A DNA stretch of 64,000 nt, from positions 1,048,501-1,112,500 of the forward strand of contig JAVTVJ010000376.1 of assembly GCA_034509425.1 (NCBI GenBank). The letters are read 5' to 3'. This stretch comes from Eopsaltria australis (lineage: Eukaryota; Chordata; Aves; Passeriformes; Petroicidae). The notes below the pieces were generated by a model. That model searched no databases. It was not told the origin of the DNA and saw nothing but the letters and a program-made list of their open reading frames with translations. Numbering within the stretch: position 1 is the first letter of the stretch; every line of letters begins with the position of its first letter. Of the stretch, positions 26,601 through 38,928 are shown in pieces. The position numbers and the translations under genes were made by a program.

Positions 26601-27434
26601 CAGAGCCCTCACAGTGCCATGGAGCAGTTTGAATCTCCAGCACAAAGCAGGTCTGGTCATACAGGCAGACACCAGTTACAGCCTCAGGAAATGGAAATGG
26701 CAGCTGTACTTCAGCCAGGACTGCTTGAGTGCTCAGCCCACAGCACTAGAAACCAAAATTAGTTAAACCATCTTCAGCACTCAAAAAGGAGAGTGATCAA
26801 TAGCCATTTACAGAGCAAACACGATGACCACGAAGCATTTGCTTTCATAATGAAAATCACAATCTTATTGACTGCTAAATCTTGAAATGCATAACACAAA
26901 ACTCTGAACTGAATCAAGCCCTGTACTTGTTTTGATCTCCAGCCATTTTTAGAAGAGAGTACTCTAGAATATTCAGTAGCTTTCATCTCTCAAGACACTT
27001 GATGGAACCTAAGGAACATTAAGACTAAACCTTATCAAACACAACTGCAAAACTGTGCATTGTCAATGTGCTTTAGCCCACTCCTTTGCTCCATCCGGAA
27101 GAGGTCACTGGAACATCCATTTGACAGTGTCATTTATCTTTTTTTTTTTTCCCTGTCAAGTAAATTCTGAATAAAGGACTTCACTATGGCGTAAGTCTTT
27201 GAACATTAGTGTACCAAACAGCCACAAAAATCCCTGTATCCAAAAAATTCTTTTGAACATCAGGGGCCAACAGAAGTTCTACAAAACCCTACATAAGGCA
27301 CAGAACTGAGCTGGGGCTGCATAACTGAGGTTGAAAGATGAACCTGGAGATAATCAGTTAATTTCCTACATATGACTGTAATTAAAAAAAGTTAAATACT
27401 GTGAATAGAAGAAATTCTTGTGCATTTTACTTAC
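23629..27434 (-). other. DENND1A: DENND1A intron
   Basis: This 3.8-kb intron lies between the exons at 27435-27545 and 23528-23628. It has mixed AT-rich sequence with a few GC-richer patches, for example around 25,100-25,160 and 25,840-25,890. I saw no tandem array, no recognisable transposon and no extra exon with DENND1A-like translation. Confidence 0.85.
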
Positions 27435-27545
27435 AGTGCTCAGCTTACTACAGCAAATGAGGATGCGGCGCTCGTACAGCATACTGGCGTAGAGATGCAG
27501 CATGTTGTTGACATCAACTGCTACAAAGTACTCTGTCAGATTTCT
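27435..27545 (-). CDS. DENND1A: DENND1A internal exon: DENN domain start (about human residues 170-206)
   Basis: This 111-base exon, phase 0 at both ends, encodes 37 residues: RNLTEYFVAVDVNNML, then HLYASMLYERRILICCSKLST. It opens the central DENN domain that contacts Rab35 in this exchange-factor family. On the minus strand the acceptor is TCTCTCTCCTCAG and the donor is ACT|GTAAGT. The wording LYASMLYERRIL marks DENND1A, since DENND1B has LYASMLHERRIV as I recall. One position stands out: ILICCSK here against ILIICSK in the human copy I remember, giving two adjacent cysteines. It lies between 31116-31169 and 23528-23628 and would be frame-neutral if skipped. Confidence 0.98.
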
Positions 27546-30500
27546 CTGAGGAGAGAGAAAAATAATTTTTGACTCATGGTATTACAAAACCAAGTGTCCT
27601 TAACAAAAAAACAAACAAAAAAACCCCCAAAACCAAAGAGATCTCATCCTTCTATTGTGCTATATCCAGTATGTGGCTTAACAAAAGAAAGCAGGATTTC
27701 ATCTTATGGCAGAGGCCTTTCTAATTGCAGTATCTCTCCCCTAAGTTTTGGGGAACTGGGTCTTGGAGTAATAAAAGTGACATTTCACACACAGCTTTTT
27801 GAATACAAGATACTTCTCTGAGAGAATAAATGTTCTGTCACTTCTATGGAGACTTCAAAGCTGCCTGATTAAGTACCAAAAACCCACACCCCAACAGTAA
27901 AAGCAGCTCTCAGAGGCCAGTTCCAATACAGCAAATTCAGCTGTGAGCTCAGTCTGTGCTAGAACAATTCTGACCATTGGGAACACATCTGGGCATTTCA
28001 CACACACAAACCCAGCTGTCTGAACTGAACCCCTCACTCCGAGCACTCGGACATCCCTGGGTGGGAGACAGGAGCACTTTCCTGGGGAGGCTGAGGAAGG
28101 AGGAAGGGAATTCTCTCTCTGAGAACTTCACTTCTTAAAATGCAGAAATTAAAGAAAAGGGGAGAGGTGGAAGAAAAGGTAATACCCAAAAATGCTGAAT
28201 TAGGGAATTTGTTTCCAAATAGCTTCTTACAGCCATGAAAGGGTTGCTATAGGATAAAGACAGCCTTATACAAAAAGCACATGTGAGAGCAAAATTAGAT
28301 TAGTCATGAATTCAAGTGCAATCTTAATCATCCTTAAATAAAAAAGTGCAGAAAAGCAAAAAGCAAATATGATTTAGAAACTTAAAGAAGCTCAACAAAG
28401 CCTATTAGCACTTTTGACAGATCCAAGATACTTGGCCTGAGAAGTCTGCCAAGATGCTTCATACTGTGCAAAAATATGTTCCCCAGCTTGCCATCCAAAC
28501 ACAAAGAACTGAAGGAAAATTAAGCATTGTATTTGGGAGACTTTGGTACCAGTATGTAGAGGGATAAAAACTGAGCTCATTATGGTTGGCTTCAAACATG
28601 TAAAATAAAACAATCATTCAGGTCTTTGTTATAGCAGAGCTGGAGCCACAGACAGGTACAGTCAAAGGAGAAAAAAAAAAGCCAACACATTTTGCCAAAA
28701 ACCTATTAAACTATCATGTACTTTTTCTGTATTTCTCATCCCATCTGTGCTGATTAACATGATATTTTTGTCTAAACATAAGCTGTCTTCTCTACGGCTC
28801 TTCTTCCCCCTCTCACCCACCCCTCCACCACGCCAAAACACAGCGCGTGACGACACAACTCCTGCTAATAGTGGGAATTAAAAGAATTTTTAAGGAGCCC
28901 TGAACTACCTTTGATGCCACCCAACTCAGGGGCACAGCAAAAGCAGCACACAATCCCTGCATCCAGCCTGAGGATGCAGCCCTGCTCCACACAGATCTGT
29001 TTGTGAGGCAACAGCCTCCACTACGAGAGGAAAATAGACATGGGGACTTGATTTGCAATTGTTCTTTCATCGAGTTTATTGTGATGACATGACACACAAA
29101 TGTACCTTCAGATGGAAGGATTTGTAAGGTTTCAGTCTTGTCTGCTCTCTGAGATTTGCCAAGGACACCTGGGAACCATGTGGGCTGCATGGAAATGTAT
29201 TGGTACTGAGGAGATTCACGTGTTCCCTCGAAGTTGTATTTATAAGAAAGCTGTCAGCTCTGAAGCTGAAATTGGGACTTACACATGTATTTTGAAAGAC
29301 ATGTCTCGTAAGTGACAAAACCATGAATGAGTTAAATAAATACAAATGAAAGCGTTCCAATTTGCAGGATAATTGTTATGTATTTTGCTTCCTAGGATTT
29401 AAACCTTTCTTGGGGCAGTAAAAAGGGGGATTTTCAGAACAGGTATCCCCACTCCTCTCAAAATTCACCACGAGTGCTACAAAACTCCCTCACACTCCTT
29501 TGAAAGTTCATTCCCAGATCAATCATCCATCTGATCATTTGCTATCTCATATCAATAAACACACACTGACTACACTGACTTTTGAAATTAAAAATCACAT
29601 ACTTCTCTTCCACCATCATCTAATGTGGAAGATGGACCGAGTGATACAAAAATACACAGGACATCATCCCCAAGAAAATATCATCATTTCAGACTGTTAA
29701 CTTACCTGCCACTTCTGAAACACAACACCTACTACCAGGAACTTCAGCCTTGCACTGTATTTCCTGCAACCAACCCCATTTATTTCTGAAGTCACACTGC
29801 ATTTACACATCCCTCACACAACTCACATCTCCTGAAGCAGGGAATGAGTTGCTGTTACAGAATAGTGCCCATGCTAAATGGTTCTGTGACTCATTAAAAA
29901 CATTGATCTGACACAAAGTCAGGTAATTCCAAAAGGTTTGTTAATGTTCCAAACAGAGCTCTCTGCAGCTCTCCATTTATCATCACATCCAACTTCAAAG
30001 TTTGGCACCACCAAAACTTTTGTTAATATGGGTTTTAACACAATTCCTGGTAAGATATGTGGAATTTTTAATAGATCAGGTCAATTGATTAAAATACAGC
30101 AGACTTATGCCCATTTAATTTCCTTGTATTATTCCCTAATATGCTCCACTTCCACAGGAAAATTGCTTTAACCGACAGATAAATACCTCCTAAGAAATCA
30201 CACAATCCTGGGATAGTGGAAGGTGTCACTGCCCATGGCAGGGGTGGCACTGGATAGGCTTTAAGGTCCCTTCCAACCCAAATCATTCTGGGACTTTATG
30301 ATTCTACAAATTAGGGCAGGATTTGATGGCTGGTTTAGACTCAGGAATTGATTCCTGAATTAAACCCAGCGTATCATATTCGTACAAAAATAAAGCACCT
30401 CAGAAGAAAGAGCACATCCATTAAATTTCCTGTCAGGATGTGTGTCAGTATGAAGAGTCTGCAACACAGAAAAACCAGCAACAGTGTTTTGAAAGGCAAA

Positions 30501-31115
30501 CAAAAAGCCCCGAATGCTATCTGCTATACAAATCACCCACAAATGAGATGGAATGTCTTGATGATTCCCTTTTTTCTTTCAAGCCATCAGCTGAAGAATA
30601 TGATGCTGAGACCGACCGCAAAATGCTCGGGAAGGAAAACTGAGATGTCAGGCACAGGAGTTTGGCTGAGACAGAGCAGGAGCACATTAAAGAGTATTTA
30701 AGAGAAGCAAATGCCAGCATTGTCTCCCCACAGACTTATCATCTGGCTGGAAAGCTGAGCCAGGCTGGAACACACACGACTGCACAAGGCTTAAAAAGTC
30801 TCCCAAAAAGTGGCTCTAAAGAGCCCAGGTGTGCTTGGCATTCTAAGGAGCCATCTAGCAAGCAGAGCATTTTCCCTCCTCTCTCAAGGTCATTTTTCCT
30901 GAGAGGTGGCAGTGTAGGATTAGCAGAGCTGCTGTTTTAGCCACATCAATCTGTCCAACAGTACCTTCTCCTTCACACAGTTCAGCTTTTAATCACACAT
31001 GCAGATTGTCAGCTCCTGTATTTTACAGAATAAAACCTATTCCAAGCAGAGTAATATTTGTCATCTATGAAATTAAATTGAAACAATGAAGTGCAGGATC
31101 CTTTCAAATACTCAC
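27546..31115 (-). other. DENND1A: DENND1A intron with CR1 fragment
   Basis: This 3.6-kb intron lies between the exons at 31116-31169 and 27435-27545. It carries the short CR1 3'-end fragment at about 30,200-30,305 in the orientation opposite to the gene, and a poly-A run near 28,671. The remainder is ordinary AT-rich sequence with no other supported feature. Confidence 0.85.
30200..30305 (+). mobile_element. CR1 LINE 3'-end fragment
   Basis: The segment reads like the 3' terminus of an avian CR1 non-LTR retrotransposon: CTGCCCATGGCAGGGGTGGC, then a GGATAGGCTTTAAGGTCCC region, TTCCAACCCAAATCATTCTG, and an end close to the family's ATTCTATGATTCT tail (here TTTATGATTCTAC). CR1 copies are usually truncated at their 5' end, and this one is only about 100 bases with no coding remnant. 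It is inserted antisense to DENND1A. This is the best single clue that the host is a bird. Divergence suggests an old, inactive copy. Confidence 0.9.
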
Positions 31116-31169
31116 ATTTTCAGGTATACTGGGAAGCTCTCTGGTGTCAGGCACAGTAAAGTAAGAGTG
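31116..31169 (-). CDS. DENND1A: DENND1A internal exon: uDENN-DENN linker (about human residues 152-169)
   Basis: This 54-base exon, phase 0 at both ends, encodes the 18 residues HSYFTVPDTRELPSIPEN. It is the linker between the N-terminal uDENN/longin half and the central DENN domain. On the minus strand the acceptor is CTTTTTGTAG and the donor is AAT|GTGAGT. The TVPDTRELPSIPEN wording is diagnostic for DENND1A; DENND1B has IAPDVTGLPTIPES in my recollection. It joins 33231-33311 to 27435-27545 without disturbing the frame and is too short to be seen as an open frame. Confidence 0.97.
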
Positions 31170-33230
31170 CTACAAAAAGAGTAAATATCGATTATTTCAA
31201 TAATGTCAAAAGCAATCTAAATTTATTGCTTGGTATTGGTATCAGCAGTAACAGCAGTTGCTCAGCTAAGTAAAAATGACAGAACATTTGTTACCAACTA
31301 CCAGCCTGAGTTCTCTGTCCTGGATTCCACAGGCTTGGCTCCCAGATCACAGGGCAATAGGAAATGCAGTAAGATAGAAAGTATCAAATGCTCCTGGAAA
31401 GTTATATTCCACGTTTTTGTTCTTCAGAGCCACTGTTTCAGCCAGACTCACAGCAGCTGTGACAGATGCCAAGGAAACCCCAAGGCAGGCTGTAATTCAA
31501 GCCATCTTTCCCCAGCCCAGGGCAGGATGGACTTCAAGGAGCAGCAGGCAGGGCTTTCTCTGACTCACACCCCCAGAGAGGTTCCTTCCAGCCAAGGGGG
31601 AAGGTATGGAAATGTACTGGGAAATGCTTCCTAATGGTCAGTGCCTCCTTACCTGAGAAATACTGAGAAGTTCTCGGTCACTTTTATACACCCTAAAAGC
31701 ACATTTTGAAAGACCATGTTGCTGTCCTATTTTCCTAATCCATTATATTGTTCAATGTTTTTAATTGTCTGCATTCCAGGAGCCCAAGTTCCCTCCAGCT
31801 CCCAATCTGACCATGGATGAATTGCACGATCCTTGGTCAGGGCTTTGGAAAAGGAGAGAATGCGACTTGTATACAATTTATATAATTTTTAAGATTTTCA
31901 CAATTTGTCAGGGCTACTTTTTAATTACTGGCTGAAGCCTTAAAGGCTGTTCCATCCTTGGCATAGCTCCACAACTGGCACAATTCTCTTGCACACAAGT
32001 CTCAGCCATCTCAGTGCTTCCTGATCAGGCTGTAACCTGAAATAGCAGGCAGGGACCACAGCTCCACTGAATAGAGACATTAAATGAGAAACACAAGTTT
32101 TGCTTTCTGATGCCTCACTGCTTTGGTTTGGTTGCAAAGATGCAATGCCAAGGCAGAAGAACAGCACTCAGAGTTGTATCACACAGAGGACCCTCACTCC
32201 GACCCTGCAATGGGCTCAGAAACAGCCAAAATAAAATCAGAAAGACACGGTCCCTGGGCTGCTTTTTTCTATCCTTTCTTGCTCTGTCACCCATGAAATG
32301 TCTGAGACAAGGGGAGACAGGCAGCATTCCTTGGAACCACTGGTATGAAAAAGCTGGAATATCCCCACTGCCCCTGGCCTTGGGAGACAGCTTGTCCCCT
32401 GAACAGAAATGCTGCCTCTCAGGAGGGATTTTCGAGGGGCTGGGGATGAGTCCAGGGCCAGCTGGGACCAGCAAGGTCACACAGCTGCTCCCTGGGCACT
32501 GCCAGCCTGGGGGGAGTGAGGGGCATGAGCTGCTTCTTGCCAGAAAGTGCTTTAGGAGGAGTAAAGGAAATGTGAGGGAGACTTCCCAGGAGGGTCCACA
32601 TGAACACTCAGCTGGCAGCAGCAGCAAGGAGCATTTGCAGTGCTCACCACAGCCTGAAGCATGAGGCTGTGCTGCAAAAATGAAGACAAAAACCCCAAAA
32701 GACTAAATTCAAAATACAATCCCATCAATAAAATCCCACATCTATACTGTCAGTGTGCTTTGCTTAATTTTCTCACAAAATACAAAAATGAAATAAATTC
32801 TTTTTTGTGTGAGGTTTTTTAAGGCAGGGGGAAGGAAGAGCAGTTAATACTCCCAAGGCTGCTGTGACAGGTAAGTGCCTGTTTGCTTCCCAGCCTGCTC
32901 CCCCTTCAAACTCCCAGGGCCAGGAGCTGTGCAGAAGTGTGGGCATTAAATGTCCCGTTGGTGCTCCTGACCTCCTGCAGGTCACTGAGGATATGGTGAG
33001 AGATTCCCAGGGGAATACACACAGCCTTCCTCCAATCAACTGCATTTCAAAGACATCTGAGGTTAGGGAGAGGGAAGCAGAGGGCCCCAATTGTGAAAAG
33101 GGAATTTCACATCTCCTCACAGGAAAACAACACCTGTGTACAAGCTCCAGGAGAGAGGATTGCTTTTGACATTACTATGACATGAAATGAATATTAAACA
33201 CCTTAGTTTACATCTCCCCCCCACACTCAC
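31170..33230 (-). other. DENND1A: DENND1A intron
   Basis: This 2.1-kb intron lies between the exons at 33231-33311 and 31116-31169. A moderately GC-rich part at about 32,110-32,660 leaves long frames open on both strands (184 and 170 codons). Neither translation resembles a known family, and they overlap each other antisense, so I read them as chance. No repeat or RNA gene was recognised. Confidence 0.8.
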
Positions 33231-33311
33231 CACTCCAAGATGAACAGAGGTTCCTGGCTCAGGGATGGTAAGTTTATGAAATGTTTCTAGGAGCTCACTC
33301 CTCTGACTATC
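33231..33311 (-). CDS. DENND1A: DENND1A internal exon: uDENN C-terminal part (about human residues 125-151)
   Basis: This 81-base exon, phase 0 at both ends, encodes 27 residues, DSQRSELLETFHKL then TIPEPGTSVHLGV. On the minus strand the acceptor is CTCTCATTTCAG and the donor is GTG|GTGAGT. It aligns without gaps to the human segment that I recall as ENQWNELLETLHKLPIPDPG. This is the least conserved of the exons here, especially in its first five residues, as expected for a loop at the end of uDENN. It lies 512 bases from the preceding exon at 33824-33893 and is frame-neutral. Confidence 0.95.
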
Positions 33312-33823
33312 CTGAAATGAGAGGGAGAATAAACCAGGAATACTGAGCAGGCCTTGCAGTCACCAGGTGAACTCCGAGGCAGAAGGGCAGTGTAGGCCAG
33401 AGGGGTGGGTGAACATTTTGCATTTGTAAGATCAGTTCTACTTTTACTGCCCATGACGAGCTTGGATCAGACACCTGAGGGAGACTGCTGGGACTCTGCA
33501 ACACAGGAACTGCAGAATTACAGGGACTGTGCTGAACACAGCTCAGGGAGTCAGCAAGGCCAGCATGGGTGACTGCAGGGACTTGTGCTGGATCCACAGT
33601 CTTGCACTTTATCTTTTCCACAACGAAAATTAAATGCATATTTATTTTTCAGAGGCACTTGCCAAGCTGAATATGATCTTCTATATCACTGCATCATACA
33701 GATAAATAATTCACATGGTCATCTCTCATAGAAGCACTTCTTCAAACAGCTTCTTTCATCCCTTCACCCTCACTCATTTGATACTGGGATAGGAAAAGGA
33801 AGGTCAGTATTTTAGAATAATAC
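33312..33823 (-). other. DENND1A: Short DENND1A intron
   Basis: This 512-base intron separates the exons at 33824-33893 and 33231-33311. It starts with a weak GTATTA donor and ends with a TTTATTCTCCCTCTCATTTCAG-like acceptor region. Nothing else is recognisable in it. Confidence 0.9.
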
Positions 33824-33893
33824 CTGTCCTTTTGCTGAATAATCTGCCAAGACATTGAGCAGTTTATAAAAGACTTCAAACCATGGGAGGTAA
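33824..33893 (-). CDS. DENND1A: DENND1A internal exon: YLPWFEVFYK motif (about human residues 101-124)
   Basis: This 70-base exon begins with the last base of a serine codon and then encodes YLPWFEVFYKLLNVLADY and SAKGQ. The SYLPWFEVFYKLLN motif is strongly conserved in connecdenn proteins. On the minus strand the acceptor is an excellent T-rich run ending TTTTTTTTTCAG. The donor, CAG|GTATTA, is the weakest in the window. It joins the exon at 51234-51353 across a 17-kb intron. Skipping it alone would shift the frame. The Y at the TT position of ADYTTKRQ is unchanged, and SAKGQ replaces TTKRQ of the human copy. Confidence 0.97.
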
Positions 33894-35232
33894 CTGAAAA
33901 AAAAACAACAAAAAAAAGACAAGACAGTTATTTTAGTTTTGCATCCTAATACAAGTGGACTTTTAAAACTGAATAATCAGTATCTCAGTTTTTAACTGTT
34001 TTCAAATCTCATTCCATCACTGTATTTAGCCTGGCCCTTGCTTCAGTCAAACAGAAACTTCACCTTCAGTACATTTGCATGCAACTTCCATAAGAGAAGA
34101 AGAAACGAAATTAAAAGGAAAACATGCAGAAAAATCACATCTTTTTCATTTACTTTACATCTCCATTCCATAAAGTAAGACAGTGAGGACATTCCTTTTC
34201 ACTGCAGCTTTGGTAGGATTCTGTGCCCTGTTTTCATGGCACAGTTCTTCATTTCAATCCCTTTCCCAACACCCATGAGGAATTTCCCTCGGCTGCAGCG
34301 AATGAAAGCCAGTCAGTGATGCACTCCCTGATGCTCTTTAATCACAGCTGCTTTCTGAAGCAAATGGATTCTATTTTGATATAGTTAGACAGGATTTAAA
34401 GTTTTTATAAAATATGACTACATCCTGACAGCTGTAAGGAATGGAGTGCCCTGTCCCTGGCTGTGCAGCTCCGGTGATAAATGAGGTGAGAAGCTCTCTA
34501 TGAGACAGACAAAGTGACTGGCACTCCATCATTAGCGTTTGTTTGAAGCCTGCAAATGCTACTGTAAAATGTAAGTAGCTTATCAAAATATACTGATAAG
34601 CAACTTAACTTCTCATGTTATATGACAGTATTATCGTTTAAATTAATACACTCTAAACATCTTTACAAAGTGTGTATTCGAATAGAGCAGAAAGACAGAC
34701 AATTACCACTTTAAACAGCATTTAAGTTTGGCATTATATTGTAAACAATCCAGAAGGATTAGGTAGAAGATAAGTTTCTTTCTTTCTGTTTAGTTAAATA
34801 AACTTCAGCAGAGTTAAAAGCCATTACAAGAGTAACAAGAAATCCTCTCCAAACATATCTGCTAAGTAGAGATTAAGAACCTGGTAAACAAATCTGTGCA
34901 AGGCATCTATCAAAAGAGTTTGAGAAGACAGAAAAGCAGGAAGGCAGAAAGCTCCTTGGCAGTGGGAAACCAAAGCTGCTTCCAGGGAGGCACCATTAAA
35001 AGTTCTACTTAATTGCTCTGGGACTTGACCAGAAGAATACATTTACAGAGTTAAAATGAGAATCCTTAAAGCCATTACTGTGTTTCTAATGTCTGTGTAT
35101 CATAGCTGGAAAAAGAGGAAAACAAAAGCAGGTTCCCCCAGGCCTCCCTCAGGGCCCCGGAGAGCCAGAGCAGGGACCCCAGGGGCAACACTGAGCCCCC
35201 AGCCCAGGGCAGGTCCTGAGTGTCCTCCCTCA

Positions 35233-35258
35233 CCTGTCCTGTCCTGTCCTGTCCTGTC
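35233..35258 (+). repeat. (CCTGT)n microsatellite
   Basis: There are about five uninterrupted copies of the pentanucleotide CCTGT in a GC-richer part of the intron. The surrounding 200 bases are rich in AGGGCC-type G/C runs. Confidence 0.95.
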
Positions 35259-36919
35259 AGGGCCGTGTGCTCCCTGCTGAGTCTCCCTGCACCTCCCGGG
35301 GTTTCTTTATTCCAGCACACACCCAACATGACACAGCTCTGGGCTCCAGCCATGAGAATACTCCAGCCCAAACCAATTTGAAATCTTTTACTCAGCACTC
35401 AGGAAAGAACCTCGACGATTCCAATAAAAATAGCCCAGATAAGTCTCATATTCACACGATGTCAAAACACCAGCAAACCCTCCACACAGAAACAGACACA
35501 GCTCCCTTTCTGCTACACTTGTGACTCCCTGGCTTTCCCTTCTCTTCCCCAGTATCCTCTGATGAACCTATTGTCCTTTTTTTAACATTCACTCCTCCTC
35601 GTTTTCCAAATGATGGGTTAGCATCTCACCATAACTGCTTCTCTTTCTATTTTGAGAATAACTTCCCATTTTGAGGACAGTGTCACAGTTTGGAATCTGA
35701 GGAAATGAGCTGGTATTTGAAGCAGAACTCAGCACTCCACAACACATGGGGATCTGTGTGGCTCTTGCTCAAGAGAGGAGCAAGACAAACCCACCACAAA
35801 ATTGTGCAAATTATGCAAACAAGCTCACTTCAGTTTTCACCTCCCTCCATTGTCACTGCACAATTCAGGATCTCTCTCATCCCAAAATTTCTGGATGCAT
35901 TAGAAAGCTAATTTATCCTGCCATCTTCAATACTTTGACTTCATCACTTATTCCACATGTTGACTACTCAAGAATAAAAGTTTTGCTTTTATGAGACCAA
36001 ACTGTGACCAGTAAAATTGAAAAAAATCTAAGAAATCCCCAAAGAAATATAGTTATCTGAATTTGTTTCTAGATGTCTGCCAAAAGAAAAAAAGGAAAAA
36101 ATGTGGATTTTTTTTCTTATATAAAGCAAATCCTCAAGGCAGCATTTAAACACCTCTCCAAAGAAACAGAGGCTGAGTTTATAACCCAAAACTTTCTGTA
36201 CCGTGTGGACCTTAAGTAGCACAACTGGTAGCAGTACTGAAGATTTATGGCTTATGACTTGCTCATATTTAATTTGTAACCAAACACTTCCCCTTCCTCT
36301 TAGCTACCTCAGAACTTTTGATTAACTCTTGTTTTCACAGGTCAGAGGTTAAGCAAAGGAAGGGAAGCTCTCTGCAGTGAGATTGCCCAGAGCCCGGGGA
36401 GCAGAGCAGCCCCTCCCAGCCACATTAAAGCTGCTCAGCACCCAGCAGGGCTGGACTTCAAACACTCCAACGAGCATAAATCACATCGGGCTTAACAGTA
36501 AACAAAAATAAAGGGGCAATCTGAAATCTCAGTTCTTTTTTAGCTTTTTGCTTGGTGTTAGAAAGGTAAATCTCCAGTGAAGTCAACTTAAAAAAAGAAG
36601 AGATTTTCCAGTGTTATTTGTAGCAGGCAACCAGGAAGGAGCATGCAATAGCAGGATAACCAACCTGTGAATGCTGAACTCATCAAACCCAACTCCCAGA
36701 GTGCACTCCAGGGTTTGGGAAGCTTGTCAGCAAAAACACTCCATGATCCAGAGCAGCAGCAGCAAACCCCAGTGGCAAGGGGGACCTTTTCAAATGATTT
36801 ACGAAGATTTGCCAATTACCACAACAACTGTTTATAAAACTAATTTTTAACATTGCCAGCTCCAACATTCCATCTACTGGTGTGCTGACACCACGAAAAA
36901 GCAGAGCTAACACTCGTGG

Positions 36920-36940
36920 AAAGGTACCTGTGGTACCTTT
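36920..36940. repeat. Inverted repeat, 9-bp arms, 3-bp spacer
   Basis: AAAGGTACC is followed by the spacer TGT and then its exact complement GGTACCTTT. The arms contain a KpnI-type GGTACC core each. Symmetry ends at the flanking G bases. It could form a small cruciform or bind a dimeric factor; function is unknown. Confidence 0.9.
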
Positions 36941-37832
36941 GGTTTCCTCTGGACCTGTGAGGTTCACAGAATTGGTTCCACCTTGGTTCACACAATTCCT
37001 AGAGCACCAGAGCAGCTCCTGGGCTGTGTACAGGCTGAGCTGCATTCAGGTACAGCTCTATTTGAAATTAATAGGACTCAGTAACTAGTCTGACATCAAC
37101 ACATTTCATGCAGCATCTCCTCCTAGACTGAGTTGCAAGCACACATAACTTTTACTCCTTCCATTCACACAGATCAGAAGTGGAATTTTTAACATGTATT
37201 TATTTATAACACATACTATATATATTTTGATAACAGCATAACCAACTGCCATCTCCCTTGCAAAACAGAACAGTCATTTCCATTTTGCAGATGGGCACAC
37301 TTCTCTGTGGTGACAGGCTTACAAAATCTGTCTGTATTAGCCAGGATTGGTTTCATGGAGTTCCCAAATCTTGACCTTTTTGCTTAGCACAATAATCTAC
37401 AGTGACCTAGAACACAGAATACAATCATGACCTCAGTTATTGTATGAACTATAGACACATCATTACTAACTTCACTGACAAAAGTGCAAGGAAGAGGAAA
37501 TTCAGGCCAAATGCTTCTTCTGCCAGCACTACTCCTGCATGTACCACTAAAACACCCAGTGCCTGAGCTCATGGACTCTGAAGAACAGATAATAACAAGC
37601 AATAATTCCCCCACAGGTGCCCAGGTCCTTGGCTGTGGCAGTGATGTCACCACGGAGCCCAGCAGGGTGACACTCTGCCACAGGAGTGACCTGTGCCACA
37701 GGGGCAGCTGCTCCTCTCCCTGTGTCCCCTCCACAGCATCACTGTACCCAGCAGCAAAACTCCAGCACAGTAAGGAGAGAGTTGAAAATCCCAAGTAAGA
37801 TTCAGCAAATTGAAAAAACGAGATGGAACTGC

Positions 37833-37835
37833 TTG

Positions 37836-37879
<44 letters not shown>

Positions 37880-37895
37880 GTTATTATCATTATTA
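37833..37895 (+). repeat. (TTA)n microsatellite
   Basis: A trinucleotide TTA/ATT array of about 60 bases has small interruptions (TTG at the left, TTG and TCA at the right). Because the unit is three bases long, open frames on both strands read as homopolymers of leucine or isoleucine, which are artefacts. It should be length-polymorphic. Confidence 0.97.
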
Positions 37896-38895
37896 CTGCC
37901 ATTTTTCACTTCAATGTGTGGACCTGGTGAAGGTTCCTGGTGAAGCAGAACACATTTTCTGACTCACAGTGCCTGTCAATTCCTGCAGGACAAACGACAG
38001 ATCCTCAGCAGGAACTCAGAAGGATCTTTGTGGATAATCTCAACACTGTGTTTGAAAAAATGCAAGGATGGAAAACATATCAAAATTATTCCAATCTCCT
38101 GGTGACTTGTTATCTTAGGACTTCTTGCATTTAAAGATAAAACTCTGCAATTTAAAATTAAACCAAATACTGTTTCTTTCCATCCTCCTGTACCTGGCAA
38201 CTAATGATTCTCCCCCCAACCAGCATTATTTCTAATCATGGAATCACATTCTATTTTAGGTTAGTAATAGTTCTAATGATGAACTAAGTCATGTTTGCCA
38301 AGCCACAATGCTCTTCAGGGGTTCTATGCAAACACGATTTTAAATAGCAGAAACACATAATCAAAACACCTATTCCTTCCCTTCATTAAAAGTTTAGTTT
38401 CCCTTTTTAATTTTTTCTAAATTGCACCTTAATTTTTACCAGTTAAGATGAAGTAAAATGACATTAAACTACAAATTTTTGAAACTAACCCCATTTCTAC
38501 GCTCAAGGGAGGGATGACTCGCCACATGCTATTTTTATCCTTGCAGGGATACACTATTAAATTCTTTTCCCCACCTTCTTTTCCTTCTGTCACCCAGTGT
38601 TTCCAGCATCTTTACAAAATGCATTTGAAAGAACCAAGGCATCTCCAGGCTCATTTGGGAATTTCTGTAGGCTAAATTCCCAGTTCAGCTGTTTCTGTGT
38701 TCCAGTGCCTTCCCTACACCTCATGGACCTCAGTGCCTCGTTATTCTCTGCTCCAGACTCAGTCTATTGACACCTTCTCACACTTATGAGCTTCAGCACA
38801 GACACCCCAAATCTCCATAGCAACCCCTGTGCATGAGGATGAGATGCAGCCTTACCTTCCACGGGAGCAGCCAACAGCCTCCTTTGAACATCAGC

Positions 38896-38928
38896 TTTTT
38901 ATTTATTTATTTATTTATTTATTTATTT
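38896..38928 (+). repeat. (TTTA)n microsatellite
   Basis: There are about eight copies of TTTA without interruption. Such tracts often mark the tail of a retroposon, but the flanks show no recognisable LINE or SINE body. Confidence 0.95.

Noticed and set aside
32110..32664. 184-codon + frame and 170-codon minus frame over the same DNA
   Set aside because: Long mutual antisense frames in a GC-richer intron patch are typical of chance. Neither shows a domain, and no splice structure fits.
37384..37943. Frames with poly-isoleucine or poly-leucine runs (172 and 85 codons)
   Set aside because: The runs are translations of the TTA microsatellite; the rest has no coding signature.
38236..38262. 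ATCATGGAATCACATTC as a CR1 tail
   Set aside because: It resembles the antisense CR1 terminus only over about a dozen bases and has no adjoining CR1 body.
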